In this document: positions 22,874 through 33,179 of the stretch, piece by piece
Layout of the letters: every line of letters starts with the position of its first letter
Numbering within the stretch: the stretch's first letter is position 1
Assembly (NCBI GenBank): GCA_964019695.1
Contig: OZ026522.1
Span: 64,131,811-64,195,810, forward strand
Origin: Loripinus fragilis
Taxonomy: Eukaryota; Mollusca; Bivalvia; Lucinida; Lucinidae
Direction: 5' to 3'
DNA: 64,000 nucleotides
Translations under genes and position numbers: made by a program
The notes under the pieces: model-generated
Seen by the model: the letters and a program-made list of their open reading frames with translations, nothing else
What the model was told of the DNA's origin: nothing
Database searches by the model: none

Positions 22874-24787
22874 TTAAGTCGGAACCATCATAGAGTCTGA
22901 AGTCCGACCCACCGGCGTGCAATTAAAGAGGAAAGCATAGTTGCCAACCGTGATTGGGTTGACTACCAAGCATGCAGTCTGTTGCAATACATTAATGTTA
23001 TAGCCAATCTTTTTATAATGGGAAATTATTTTAATGAACTGCGGTGAAAAATTATTAGAGCCAACAATCTTCTTCAACTTATACACCAAGTCACCATAGA
23101 AATCAGGTTCCGAAAGTCCTTGGCGCAAGAGAGATTTAAGTCCAACTTGGAATTTAGAAATCAAATCATAGTATCGTCTATAAAATTTTGAAAATGTTTT
23201 GCGAAGTTTATGATACCGATAGCCCTGTTTAAGAAGTTTCTGAGTTAACAATTTATTGCGAGTGTTGAAGTCAGTAACATAGCTAGATGCTCTAGCAAAA
23301 CGAATGAGTTGAGAGATATAGACTCCATAGGATGTAGAACGAGGAACATCACCATCTAAAAATGGGAAATTGACAATTTCAAAATCAAAGTCGTCACGTT
23401 TATCATAAATTTTGGTAGAAACAATATCATTAGAAATTGACAAATGCAAGTCTAAAAATGCGGCTTCGGTATCAGAGGCATTGGCTTTATTAAGTTGTAT
23501 CTCTGAAGGGTATATTTGACTTACCATATTTTCAAAATAAACATTATTAATATTTAAAATATCGTCCAAATATCTGGAAGTAGTGTTAAACGCATCAATA
23601 ACATCAGCCTGCTTATCATCAGAAAGAGACATCATAAAGTCCCTTTCATAACAAAACAGGAATAAATCTGCAACCAGGGGAGCACAATTAGTGCCCATAG
23701 GAATCCCAACTACTTGTTTATAGAGCCTGGTGCCAAATCGAATAAAAATGTTGTCCAACAAAAAGGTCAGCGCATCACATACATTTTGACACGACCATGC
23801 ATGATATTTTTTAGGTTTTTCTGAAGTAAAAAATGCATTTCTGTCACTACATGCAAGGTAAGGAGAGCCTTCTCTCTGGAAGGTTCTTTCAATAAGATCA
23901 ATAAGTTTATCTTTAATTAAATTATGAGGTAAAGTAGTGTAAAGAGTAGAAAAATCATAAGTAGACAAACTGGTCGCATTGAAATCTCTAGCTTTAAGTT
24001 TATCTAAAATTTCACCTGAATTTTTAATGGACCAAAATAGGTTTTTACCGGATCTCTCATATACTTTTTCACAATATTTGATAACATGTTTTTAACAGCT
24101 GTAAGACACGAGGTTAACAATTTAGAAAGTTCTGTTGTCGTACAAGAACTAGAATTTGCAATAAATCTTGCTTTATAGGGTTTTTTATGGAGTTTAGGTA
24201 ACCAGTACAACGTAGGAACTTTGTCTTGATTTTCTTTAGCTTTGACACCAAAATGTAGGGCTGTATGACAACCATGCCCATCAACAATCACCCTTTCACT
24301 TAAAGAAGGCTGCAGTTTATAGGCATTAGTGTCAACAAGCTCACGCTTAAGAGTATTAATATAATACAATCGTCAAACAACTACAACATTGTTAGCAGCT
24401 TTATCTGTTGGAACCAAAACATAATTCATATGAAAATCCTGGATACCTCGTTTAAGATGACGAAAAGAAGATTTAGGTTTAGGGGCAAAAGATGTGTATT
24501 ACGAGAGTAAAATGAAATACGAGTATCAATAATTTTAAAAATGTTAATCTTCCATTCCTTCAAAGCATCAGGTTCAACATTTTCCCGTTTGCACCAACGA
24601 TTACTGAAGTCATTTAAAGAAGCAGCGATCTCTCTACGACATTTAGAGAAATCAATATTAGAGGGAAATCTATATTTAGGACCTTTAGAAATATTATTGC
24701 GAACTCTAGCGTCAGGAATGACATTTAGATTACCTGTAATAACATGCCCTGCAGAGGGATATAAATAATTTGAATTTTTAAATCTCA
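22874..24787 (-). pseudogene. Naiad-like linker end and reverse transcriptase domain
   Basis: After the basic linker (RKSRSHGKRK and KRKICTEKR) the sequence gives SNTPAS and then TGA (24,785-24,787). A frameshift leads into PSAGHVITGNL. The next segment runs to NNVVVV, then TGA (24,373-24,375) and R-Y-Y, then TLYWLPKLHKKPYKARFI and, after a one-base deletion near 24,090, the RT core. Core motifs are DFSTLYTTLPH (motif A Asp), GIPMGTNCAPLVADL (motif B) and YLDD (motif C). The C-terminus ends at 22,874 and is intact over 364 codons. The RT copies element RNA at the nicked target. The copy at 26.9-28.7 kb is nearly identical over this core. Confidence 0.85.
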
Positions 24788-25307
24788 GGAGGCAGGAGTA
24801 TTGGAATCTATATCTAAATCATTTACAATTTTATTAAAGTTAAATATCGTAGACCTTATTGGTTTGTTATATTTATAACAAATGATAGGAGTTTCAGAAT
24901 TATTAAAGTAATTTGGAATAGATGAAATCACTGAATTATCCTTGAAGATACTATGTAAATCAATAAACTCAATACCTTTGTTAATGAATGGAATTTTGAT
25001 AAAATGTCGTTTATGATTGACTTCAGAATCGATATAAGGACTAAGGAAATGTTGAACATAACACCTTGTAAGGAGTGCTGCTTTATATAATTTGTTTGCT
25101 CTATCATAAAGTTTATTAGCCTCTAACTCTAAATTGCGTAAAACTGAGATAGGCAAGGAACTTAAAAATAAAAATAAGCCATGTCGACCATGATTAGTTA
25201 AAGCCAAAGAAAGATCCTTTAGAGAAGTATTTAAGCGTTTTTCAGTACAAATTTTGCGCTTAATGTTGCCATTTTTACGTTTACCATGAGATCTACTTTT
25301 ACGTTTT

Positions 25308-26060
25308 TTACATTCCAAAACAGAAAAAAACATCAAAATCTGGCATTTTAGAAATGTTGCCTTCATGGTATATATTATCATTAAAGCCTAAAGGAAAAGG
25401 TGATTGCAAAAATTTAATCCATTTAAGTTCAGTTTCATGTCTCTTAATATTTTTTAATCTAGTTGATGAATTAGGATCATATATAATTTTTTCAACAGGC
25501 TGAATTACAATTTTACTAGGTAAATGACCATTATTTTTGAAATGGCGATAAAGAAATGTGTCAAATTTTTTAGGCTTTTTCATTTTACGAAAGTGCTCAT
25601 GAAACCTAGTCTTGAGGGATCGGCCAGTTTGTCCAACATATTGCATTCCACAGTTAGTTTCAGTTCAAGTTATAACATAAATTAGATCCAATGAAGTTCA
25701 GTCCAAATCATTATTATTAATTATGGAGAATGTTCTACCATTTACAGATGATGTAATGGTAGTTTTAGTACATAAATGTGCGCAACAGACACACCTCTTG
25801 GCATTGCACTTAGAAACATGAGGATACATTCCGCGTCTTTTGAATGCATTAAATGGTTTAGTATACTTCCTGATAATAGGTGACCCAAGAGGAGATAACC
25901 TAATGGTAGGAAGCATATCCCGAAAATTGTTAACTGAACTAGGAATACGAACAGAGGACGCCGAATGTAAACTAATGGGAGATAAATGTAATTTTGTTAT
26001 TTTCGTTCTTATCATTAAAAGTTGTGTGGGTAAGTACCATCCCAAGACAAGCAATCAACA
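25308..26060 (-). pseudogene. Naiad-like leader and GIY-YIG endonuclease domain with two in-frame TGA codons
   Basis: The leader ends in a Cys cluster (CNAKRCVCCAHLC) before the nuclease. The nuclease motif reads LIYVIT, TGA, TETNCGMQYVGQTGRS, then KTRFHEHF and a later HFKNNGH pair. This gives the GIY-YIG tyrosines, the catalytic arginine in TRF and a CCHH-type metal site whose first position is the TGA at 25,665-25,667. A further TGA lies 11 codons upstream (25,698-25,700), in the same frame. Both are where related elements are expected to carry Cys (from memory of the family). The nuclease nicks the target to prime reverse transcription. A one-base frameshift in an A run near 25,325 leads into the linker. 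The true start is unclear: a further TGA and a TAA lie upstream, near 26,055-26,069. Confidence 0.75.
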
Positions 26061-26380
26061 CACCGGTTATTAAAATGACAAGCCAGTATAATATGAGTCC
26101 TTAAAAGCAAAGGAAGGTATAACAAATGCAAACGATAATCCAAATGGCTAATACAAGTCCACAGATATATAGAAAGCAGAAGTTATACAACGGGGTATGA
26201 AAATCGGTCATCTAGTGATCTTAAATGCGGTACAAGACATAGAGGATATCCAGGGACAGGAATAATGGAAGGAGATTGTACACACAATCCTGAGGATTGG
26301 AAAAATAAGAGCATTAAATGAAAGTGCGGGGAGACTTTTTAGGGCCGCCACGCAGCACAGACAAAACAACTCTGATAATC

Positions 26381-26805
26381 AAAGTAATAAGGTTGCAAAG
26401 ATCAGGAATCGATACAATCAAGTACCACACCTGACCCAGGATACCAATGGGAAAGTGACAAACTCACAGAAGACACCACAAACGAGAGCCAAGAGGTCAG
26501 CCCTTTCCCAGCAGGTGACCACAAAGCACATATAAACAGACGCGCACAAAACATAGCAAACACAAGACAGAACAAAAACATAAAAGATCCACAAAAGAAG
26601 TACCGCCTTGGAACGGTCAGTAAAATATTTTACTGGAGGGCTTAAACCGGTTTAACGGCGCCAACCTCACCCTTAATTCAGATGTGGATCAAGACACATA
26701 AATATTTGGTTTGCATGAAAGACCCCTAACTTATCAATGCATCATCTCCTAAAACATATAAATCAAGATATAACAAGGAGATAAAGCAAGGATAAGGACT
26801 CAACA
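26381..26805 (-). mobile_element. Naiad-like 3' UTR fragment (pseudo-LTR-like)
   Basis: Nearly identical to the 3' UTR of the adjacent elements, from AAAGTAATAAGGTTGC to GATAAGGACTCAACA. It abuts the 5' end of the full-length copy directly. A 92-bp spacer (26,806-26,897) of different sequence separates it from the next copy. Confidence 0.85.
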
Positions 26806-26897
26806 ACTTCGTAGCTGACCATCTTCTGTTCATGGTAATCAAGAATGGCAGTAACAGAGCTCTTCTCCAAAAACTTTGCATTCTTTGCTTACAAAGG

Positions 26898-28655
26898 AAA
26901 GTAATAAGGTTGCAAAGATCAGGAATCGATACAATCAAGTACCACACCTGACCCAGGATACCAATGGGAAAGTGACAAACTCACAGAAGACACCACAAAC
27001 GAGAGCCAAGAGGTCAGCCCTTTCCCAGCAGGTGACCACAAAGCACAAATAAACAGACGCGCACAAAACATAGCAAACACAAGACAGAACAAAAACATAA
27101 AAGATCCACAAAAGAAGTACCGCCTTGGAACGGTCAGTAAAATATTTTACTAGAGGGCTTTAACCGGTTTAACAGCGCCAACCTCACCCTTAATTCAGAT
27201 GTGGATCAAGACACATAAATATTTGGTTTGCATGAAAGACCCCTAACTTATCAATGCATCATCTCCTAAAACATATAAATCAAGATATAACAAGGAGATA
27301 AAGCAAGGATAAGGACTCAACAGTAAATTAAACTGAATACCGGAGCAAAAGAAATCCAACAGGTAAACCCCGGTGGGCCCGACAAACAGCCAAAGCATCA
27401 GGCCCCTACCATCTCATCAATAGATAAGTCTTTAAGTCGGAACCATCATAGAGTCTGAAGTCCGACCCACCGGCGTGCAATTAAAGAGGAAAGCAAAGTT
27501 GCCAACCGTGATTGGGTTGACTACCAAGCATGCAGTCTGTTGCAATACATTAATGTTATAGCCAATCTTTTTATAATGGGAAATTATTTTAATAAACTGC
27601 GCTGAAAAATTATTAGAGCCAACAATCTTCTTCAACTTATACACCAAGTCACCATAGAAATCAGGTTCCGAAAGTCCTTGGCGCAAGAGAGATTTAAGTC
27701 CAACTTGGAATTTAGAAATCAAATCATAGTATCGTCTTTAAAATTTTGAAAATGTTTTGCGAAGTTTATGATACCGATAGCCCTGTTTAAGAAGTTTCTG
27801 AGTTAACAATTTATTGCGAGTGTTGAAGTCAGTAACATAGCTAGATGCTCTAGCAAAACGAATGAGTTGAGAGATATAGACTCCATAGGATGTAGAACGA
27901 GGAACATCACCATCTAAAAATGGGAAATTGACAATTTCAAAATCAAAGTCGTCACGTTTATCATAAATTTTGGTAGAAACAATATCATTAGAAATTGACA
28001 AATGCAAGTCTAAAAATGCGGCTTCGGTATCAGAGGCATTGGCTTTATTAAGTTGGAGCTCTGAAGGGTATATTTGACTAATCATATTTTCAAAATAAAC
28101 ATTATTAATATTTAAAATATCGTCCAAATATCTGGAAGTAGTGTTAAACGCATCAATAACATCAGCCTGCTTATCATCAGAAAGAGACATCATAAAGTCC
28201 CTTTCATAACAAAACAGGAATAAATCTGCAACCAGGGGAGCACAATTAGTGCCCATAGGAATCCCAACTACTTGTCTATAGAGCTTGGTGCCAAATCGAA
28301 TAAAAATGTTGTCCAACAAAAAGGTCAGCGCATCACATACATTTTGACACGACCATGCATGATATTTTTTAGGTTTTTCTGAAGTAAAAAATGCATTTCT
28401 GTCACTACATGCAAGGTAAGGAGAGCCTTCTCTCTGGAAGGTTCTTTCAATAAGATCAATAAGTTTATCTTTAATTAAATTATGAGGTAAAGTAGTGTAA
28501 AGAGTAGAAAAATCATAAGTAGACAAACTGGTCGCATTGAAATCTCTAGCTTTAAGTTTATCTAAAATTTCACCTGAATTCTTAATGGACCAAAATAGGT
28601 TTTTACCGGATCTCTCATATACTTTTTCACAATATTTGATAACATGTTTTTTAAC
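26898..28655 (-). pseudogene. Naiad-like element, truncated copy (RT core and 3' UTR)
   Basis: This copy starts in the RT at VKKHVIKYCEKV and runs through DFSTLYTTLPH, GIPMGTNCAPL and SRYLDDIL to LRKTFSKF. A lesion near 27,735 then breaks the frame, before ISKFQVGLK and the C-terminus. The 3' UTR is at 26,898-27,430. It differs from the 22.3-24.1 kb copy at few positions, so the two probably arose together or recently. The N-terminal endonuclease region is missing: upstream of 28,655 the sequence changes to the 256-bp repeat. Confidence 0.85.
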
Positions 28656-28662
28656 CCATGTT

Positions 28663-29173
28663 AAGAACATATTTGACTTCACTCCAGCTGGTGACTGGGA
28701 CTGTGTGGCGGCGGTAGAACGTCTACCTGCCTTCACTATAGTGTAGATTTTAATTTCTTGTCCTTTGGGATCATGGGTTTCATTGTGGAACTTTGAAACT
28801 ATAAGTGGATCGCTGGTGAAGCCTAACTGGCCTAAACTAGCTAGTCTGGCCCAGAAAATATGCACACTCTAGTTTCAGTTCTTTGGTGCATTCTTTGCTT
28901 CCAAAGGAAACCCTTTTAAGAACATATTTGACTTTACTACAGCTGGTGACTGGGACTGTGTGGTGGCGGTAGAACCTCTCTCTGCCCTTCACTATAGTGT
29001 AGGTTTTTTCATTGTCCTTTGCGATCATGGGTTTCATTGTGGAACTTTGAAACTATTAGAGGGTCACTGATGAGGCCTAACTGGCTGAAACTAGCTATAG
29101 TCTAGTCCAGACAATATGCACAATCTAGTTTCAGCTCTTTGGTGCATTCTTTGCGTCCAAAAGAAACCCTTTT
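28663..29173 (+). repeat. 256-bp tandem duplication
   Basis: Two units begin AAGAACATATTTGAC (28,663 and 28,918), and a third start is at 29,174. Each carries CAGCTGGTGACTGGGACTGTG, ATCATGGGTTTCATTGTGG, GCCTAACTGGC, GAAACTAGCTA and TGGTGCATTCTTTGC before CCCTTTTAAG. The units differ at roughly one base in ten. A partial unit recurs at 31,873-32,006, and a 30-bp piece lies at the spacer end at 26,868-26,897. Confidence 0.85.
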
Positions 29174-29185
29174 AAGAACATATAC

Positions 29186-29566
29186 AGAACTCCCAGTTGT
29201 GTCACCAAGATGCTCGACGACCTGAACTGAGAGCCATTTGAAGACAGACGCATGCTGTACAGAATTCAGCACAACCTTGTAGACATACCCACTGACCAGC
29301 ACTAAAAAGTCAGCGACAGCCATACCAGAGGACCAGCTAAATTCTTCCAAGAGAGAATTTCAGATGCTACATATTCAAATTCCTTAATTCCAAGAGCAGT
29401 GCGTGATTGGAACAAACTTACAGTGGAGATAGTGTATGCAGCATCCCTGAAGGAATTCAGATCACTCCTCTGGCTGCGATCTGCTCCACAACAACAGCTC
29501 ACCAGGGACAGTGTAAAAGGTACATGTATTAACCAAAGTTTATCCTGTACAGCCTTTTGGGGCTAG
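29186..29566 (+). pseudogene. LINE reverse transcriptase C-terminal fragment
   Basis: The fragment begins TPSCVTKMLDDLN, then a TGA where LINEs have Trp, then EPFEDRRMLYRIQHNLVDIP. After a short frameshifted gap it gives RGPAKFFQERISDA, VRDWNKLTVEIV (the WNxL C-terminal motif) and FRSLL. This is the tail of a CR1/Jockey-like LINE. It is on the same strand as the RT fragment ending at 22,335, so the Naiad-like array may have been inserted into one LINE, with loss of its middle. Confidence 0.7.
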
Positions 29567-29569
29567 CGG

Positions 29570-30070
29570 ATCGCCATCGTCAATCCTTGCTCTGCATAGT
29601 TAAAAACGTTCTTTACAATCCCAGCTCTTTACTTGGAAGAAGAAGAGCTTATGATAGCCAAAGGAATAAAAATGAATACTTGTTTCAAGGATGTATATTG
29701 AGTTATATCAGATCCCTACTTGTTTTCCAGCCAGTACCTCAATGTTTTCTATCACTCTGTGTCTCTTTGAGTTGTGGAGTTGTGGTGAGAACTTGGTTCT
29801 GCAGTTGTTTATTCATTGTTTGCTGTTGCTCGCATTGTTTGTGGGGATTTAGTTTAAGGTCATTGTTTTGTTTTGCAGTACTTTGTGTCTTTTCTAGTTT
29901 TGCGATCCTCTCACTAGGGAAGAGAGTGATTGCTGCTTTACTTTTATTGTGTTCTGAATGTCATTTCGCTGTTAACGTTCGTTGACTTATTCTCGCGGTG
30001 CCATGTGTTGGTCTGTAGTATATGATTGTGGCATTTCCTGATCATACTCACTTACTTTTTGTTATCCACA
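29570..30070. other. Non-coding; hydrophobic open frame not believed
   Basis: A plus-strand open frame (29,557-29,985) is rich in Leu, Phe, Ser and Cys but matches no family recognised. It starts inside LINE debris. Nothing else is seen. Confidence 0.45.
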
Positions 30071-30074
30071 GAAC

Positions 30075-30420
30075 AATTGTAACAACCATTCTTCAGGCTT
30101 TTAAAGCCATTTTGGAAGGTACAAATTCAAACAGTGCAGGCTCAGACCAGACAACTTTACACCTCAGGACTGAATCACCAATACAAATTATAGTGCCCTG
30201 TAAATACCGCCTGTACAGGCTTAATATTTCCGCCATTCCTGAATGTACATTAATTGTAACAACCATTCATCAGGCTTTTTGAAAGCCATAATGAAACGTA
30301 CAAATTCGAACAGTGCATGCTCAGATCAGACTACTTTTCACCAATACAATTTATACTATCCTGTAAATTCCATGTGTACAGGCTTATATATTTTCGTCAT
30401 TCATGAATGTACGTTTTGTT
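30075..30420 (+). repeat. 177-bp tandem duplication, two units
   Basis: Units start at AATTGTAACAACCATTC (30,075 and 30,252). Both carry CAGGCTTTT..AAAGCCAT, TACAAATTC, AACAGTGCA, CTCAGA, CACCAATACAA, TGTACAGGCTTA and TGAATGTAC, with about 15 per cent divergence judged by eye. Confidence 0.75.
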
Positions 30421-30487
30421 GCGTTCTATCTCATTTTACTTTTCCTTTAGACGTCTTCTTTTTTGTTTTGTCGGACCCATATTTCAG

Positions 30488-31056
30488 ACTCTATGATGGT
30501 TCCAACTTAAAGACTTATCTATTGATGAGATGGTAGGGGCCTGATGCTTTGGCTGTTTGTCGGGCCCACCGGGGTTTACCTGTTGGATTTCTTTTGCTCC
30601 GGTATTCAGTTTTATTTACTGTTGAGTCCTTATCTTTGCTTTATCTCCTTTTATTTCTTAATTTATATGTTTTGGGAGATGATGCATTGATAAGTTAGGG
30701 GTCTTTCATGCAAACCAAATATCTATGTGTCTTGATCCACATCTGAATTAAGGGTGAGGTTGGCGCGCTGTTAAACCGGTTTAAGCCCTCCAGTAAAATA
30801 TTTTACTGACCGTTCCAAGGCGGTACTTCTTGTGTGGATCTTTTATGTTTTTGTTCTGTCTTATGTTTGCTATGTCTTTGTGCGCGTCTGTTTATATGTG
30901 CTTAGTGGTCATCTGCTGGGAAAGGGCTGACCTCTTGGCTCTCGTTTGTGGTGTCTAACTGTGAGTTTGTAACTTTCCCCATTGGTATCCTGGGTGGGGT
31001 GTGGTACTTGATTGTATCGACTCCTGATCTTTGCACCCTTACTTACTTTGAATACA
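30488..31056 (+). mobile_element. Naiad-like 3' UTR, inverted solo copy
   Basis: The last RT codons and the whole 3' UTR are present in the plus orientation, opposite to the array. The copy runs from GACTCTATGATGGTTCC through GTTAAACCGGTTTAAGCCC to CTTTGCACCCTTACTTACTTTG. Its 3' end lies next to another CCCTTTTAAGAACATATTT (31,068), the motif that borders the 256-bp units. Confidence 0.85.
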
Positions 31057-31316
31057 TAAAGATTGAACCCTTTTAAGAACATATTTGCCATTGGCACATT
31101 TTCTTTTATTTCTTGTTGCATAGAATAAAAAAATGCGTGTTTCAGGCTACCGGAGCTTGCCTTATTTTTTTTGCCCTGACCCTAAAGTTTTAAGCATATT
31201 TAGGGGATTTCCAAAGGATTTCCCAGGTCGGCCATCTTGTTTCCCCATCTTCCCCCATGTACAAACTTTTATCAAAATAAAAATATTTTCTTACCTACCG
31301 TATCTATTTTAAAGCT

Positions 31317-31684
31317 GCATAGTCTGTAACTTTTGATATTTTTCGAAATTTTTTATTTTCTTTTTAAATCATTTGTAAAAGTAGAATTAAGTTATGTTTT
31401 CACAATAAATCTGTTCACTATAGCTGAAAACTGCACGGAAAAGTGAATTATCTTATAACACAGGTGTGTTTTTCTCTTGTTGGTAATTATTTGCGTCCCT
31501 CCAATAATTATAGACAGTTAATTTTAACATAAATGCTGTTGTTTTGATACTGATAATTTGTTAAGATTTACGAAATTGGTAAAATGTTTACCTGAATTTT
31601 AGTTATTTTACTGTGTTCTTGAAAAATAGAAACATTAGTTCCAAAATTAAAAGATCAAAAGTTACAGACTATGCAGCTTTAAAA
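31317..31684. mobile_element. MITE with ~30-bp TIRs, 368 bp
   Basis: Left TTTTAAAGCTGCATAGTCTG continues with TAACTTTTGAT. The right end is its complement, giving about 31 identical bases. The interior is AT-rich and non-coding. A target duplication could not be fixed. Confidence 0.75.
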
Positions 31685-31872
31685 GTTCATGTAACCTAAA
31701 ACACACATATATTTTTTGGCCTTATCAAATACACATAAATCACTATTGGCAAATGTTTGTCAATAGCAAATAATAGCACCCACTTGGATGGAAATGCACC
31801 TATGCGCTGACTCTCCTGAAATTCCATTTTAAGTCTTAACACTTTTGCCACATGTGCCACATGTGTACCATA

Positions 31873-32006
31873 ATGAAGCCTAACTGGCCGAAACTAGCTA
31901 GTCTGGCCCAGAAAATATGCACACTCTAGTTTCAGTTCTTTGATGCATTCTTTGCTCCCAAAGGATACCCTTTTAAGAACATATTTACCCTTTTAAGAAC
32001 ATATTT
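31873..32006 (+). repeat. Partial copy of the 256-bp repeat
   Basis: Matches the second half of the unit at 28.7-29.2 kb (GCCTAACTGGCCGAAACTAG to CCCTTTTAAGAACATATTT). The terminal CCCTTTTAAGAACATATTT is present twice in tandem (31,968 and 31,988). Confidence 0.8.
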
Positions 32007-33010
32007 AACATTGAAGAACAGTGTTTCCTATTTAATTTGATCAGGTAATTTTCAAAATTTAAATCTTGCTTGAAAAGATTATCATTCTTTCCTTTAGAGG
32101 ATGAAGTTACTTTGTTATGCCACTCCTGAACATAAAGGTCTGATAGAGTTTGAGAGATTTGATTTTTGATTGATTTAGGTTTTCAATGACTTCCTTGTTT
32201 AAAAGACCAGGACGCCCTACAGATATTAGAATTTGTTTTATACAATGGATCTTTTTATATTGATAGATTCCACCACCATATTCTCCTATGAGAAGCAAGT
32301 ATAACCATTTTGATAGTTTTGTTTGTTTACCATTCACAATATTCAACCAAAAGCTAATCATACCGGTTTTGATTCTAATGTCTACTGCCTTGCAACCTAG
32401 TTCTGCATGTAGCATATATGCTGGAGTAGATTTCTTTGAATTTGTTATGTACCTGAGGAACTCCATTTGAAGTTTCTCTATTATATGAGCATTTTCAAAC
32501 GCCTAGATAGCACATCCATATAGGGCAATTGGTAAAATAGTGTGTTCAAAAAACTGTAGTTGTAAGTCAATTGGAAGATTTAAGTTTCTTAAGTTTCTAA
32601 TTCTTTTATATAAAAGGTGCGTAGCCTTTTTGGCTTGATCATAATTATGTTTTCTTGCTTTTCAGAAACTTCATCTTTTAGTGAAAACTACAACCAGATA
32701 CTTGAATTCCTTACAGATTGAGATTTTACTCTCACCCACTTTGAAGCTAAAGTGGTCATCAAAAGTTGTGCCAAATATCAGAACTTTAGTCTTGTCCTAG
32801 TTAACATTCAACTTCCACATTTTAGCATATTCATAAAATACATCTAGATTCTTTTGGAAACTAGTCTCATCTGTATCAAAGATAACTGTGCCATCTGCAT
32901 ACAACAGAACAAGGAGCTTAAGGTAGAAATACTAATAGTCAGAAACAAATTCCAGGCTTATGACAGAGCAACTACGTGCCTTTGTGAAATCTTCTAAGTC
33001 ATTTACATCC
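32007..33010 (-). pseudogene. LINE reverse transcriptase C-terminal part, decayed
   Basis: Minus strand. It starts at a degenerate catalytic motif LLYADGT (YADDT expected), then KMWKLNVN, a stop, DKTKVLIFG, KYLVVVFT, several stops and frameshifts, and ILPIALYGCAI. It then stays open as MEFLRYITNSKKSTPAYMLH.. and ends near DLNFENYLIKLN. The order and motifs (IFG, KYLG, LYG, STPxxM) are those of a LINE C-terminal half in a clade different from the 10.9 kb copy. It is not a host gene. Confidence 0.7.
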
Positions 33011-33179
33011 ACATCTACATATTGTCATTAAACTGTGAAACTTGACATTTCTTTAATGGTGCGTAAGCAAGAAACTAAAGAAAAAAGTATAGTGAGATGT
33101 ATAGAAGCAGTCAGATAAGGAGAATTAAATTAAGTAAAAAGGAAGAAGAAGTAGAAAGTTGTACCAAGCCACTTTTCGC

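Larger units (their letters stand above)
22339..26380 (-). mobile_element. Full-length Naiad-like Penelope retroelement (GIY-YIG first, RT last)
   Basis: Read on the minus strand: 5' UTR (26,380 to ~26,060), a Cys-rich leader, a GIY-YIG endonuclease (~25,700-25,400), a basic linker, a CxC-type motif (~24,785), the RT core (24,375-22,874) and a 3' UTR of about 530 bp to 22,339. Placing the endonuclease before the RT is the permuted order that defines the Naiad clade; canonical Penelope elements have it at the C-terminus. The frame is broken by four TGA codons and about four single-base frameshifts (near 25,325, 24,780, 24,492 and 24,090), but by no TAA or TAG. Directly upstream (26,381 on) lie truncated copies in the same orientation, the head-to-tail arrangement known as a pseudo-LTR in these elements. 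Confidence 0.85.

Noticed and set aside
29557..29985. 142-residue hydrophobic open frame as a membrane protein gene
   Set aside because: It begins in LINE debris, has no recognisable motif and no gene context.
32107..32466. 119-residue open frame as a host gene
   Set aside because: Flanking codons continue in the same frame through stops to a YADG-type RT motif; it is a LINE C-terminus.
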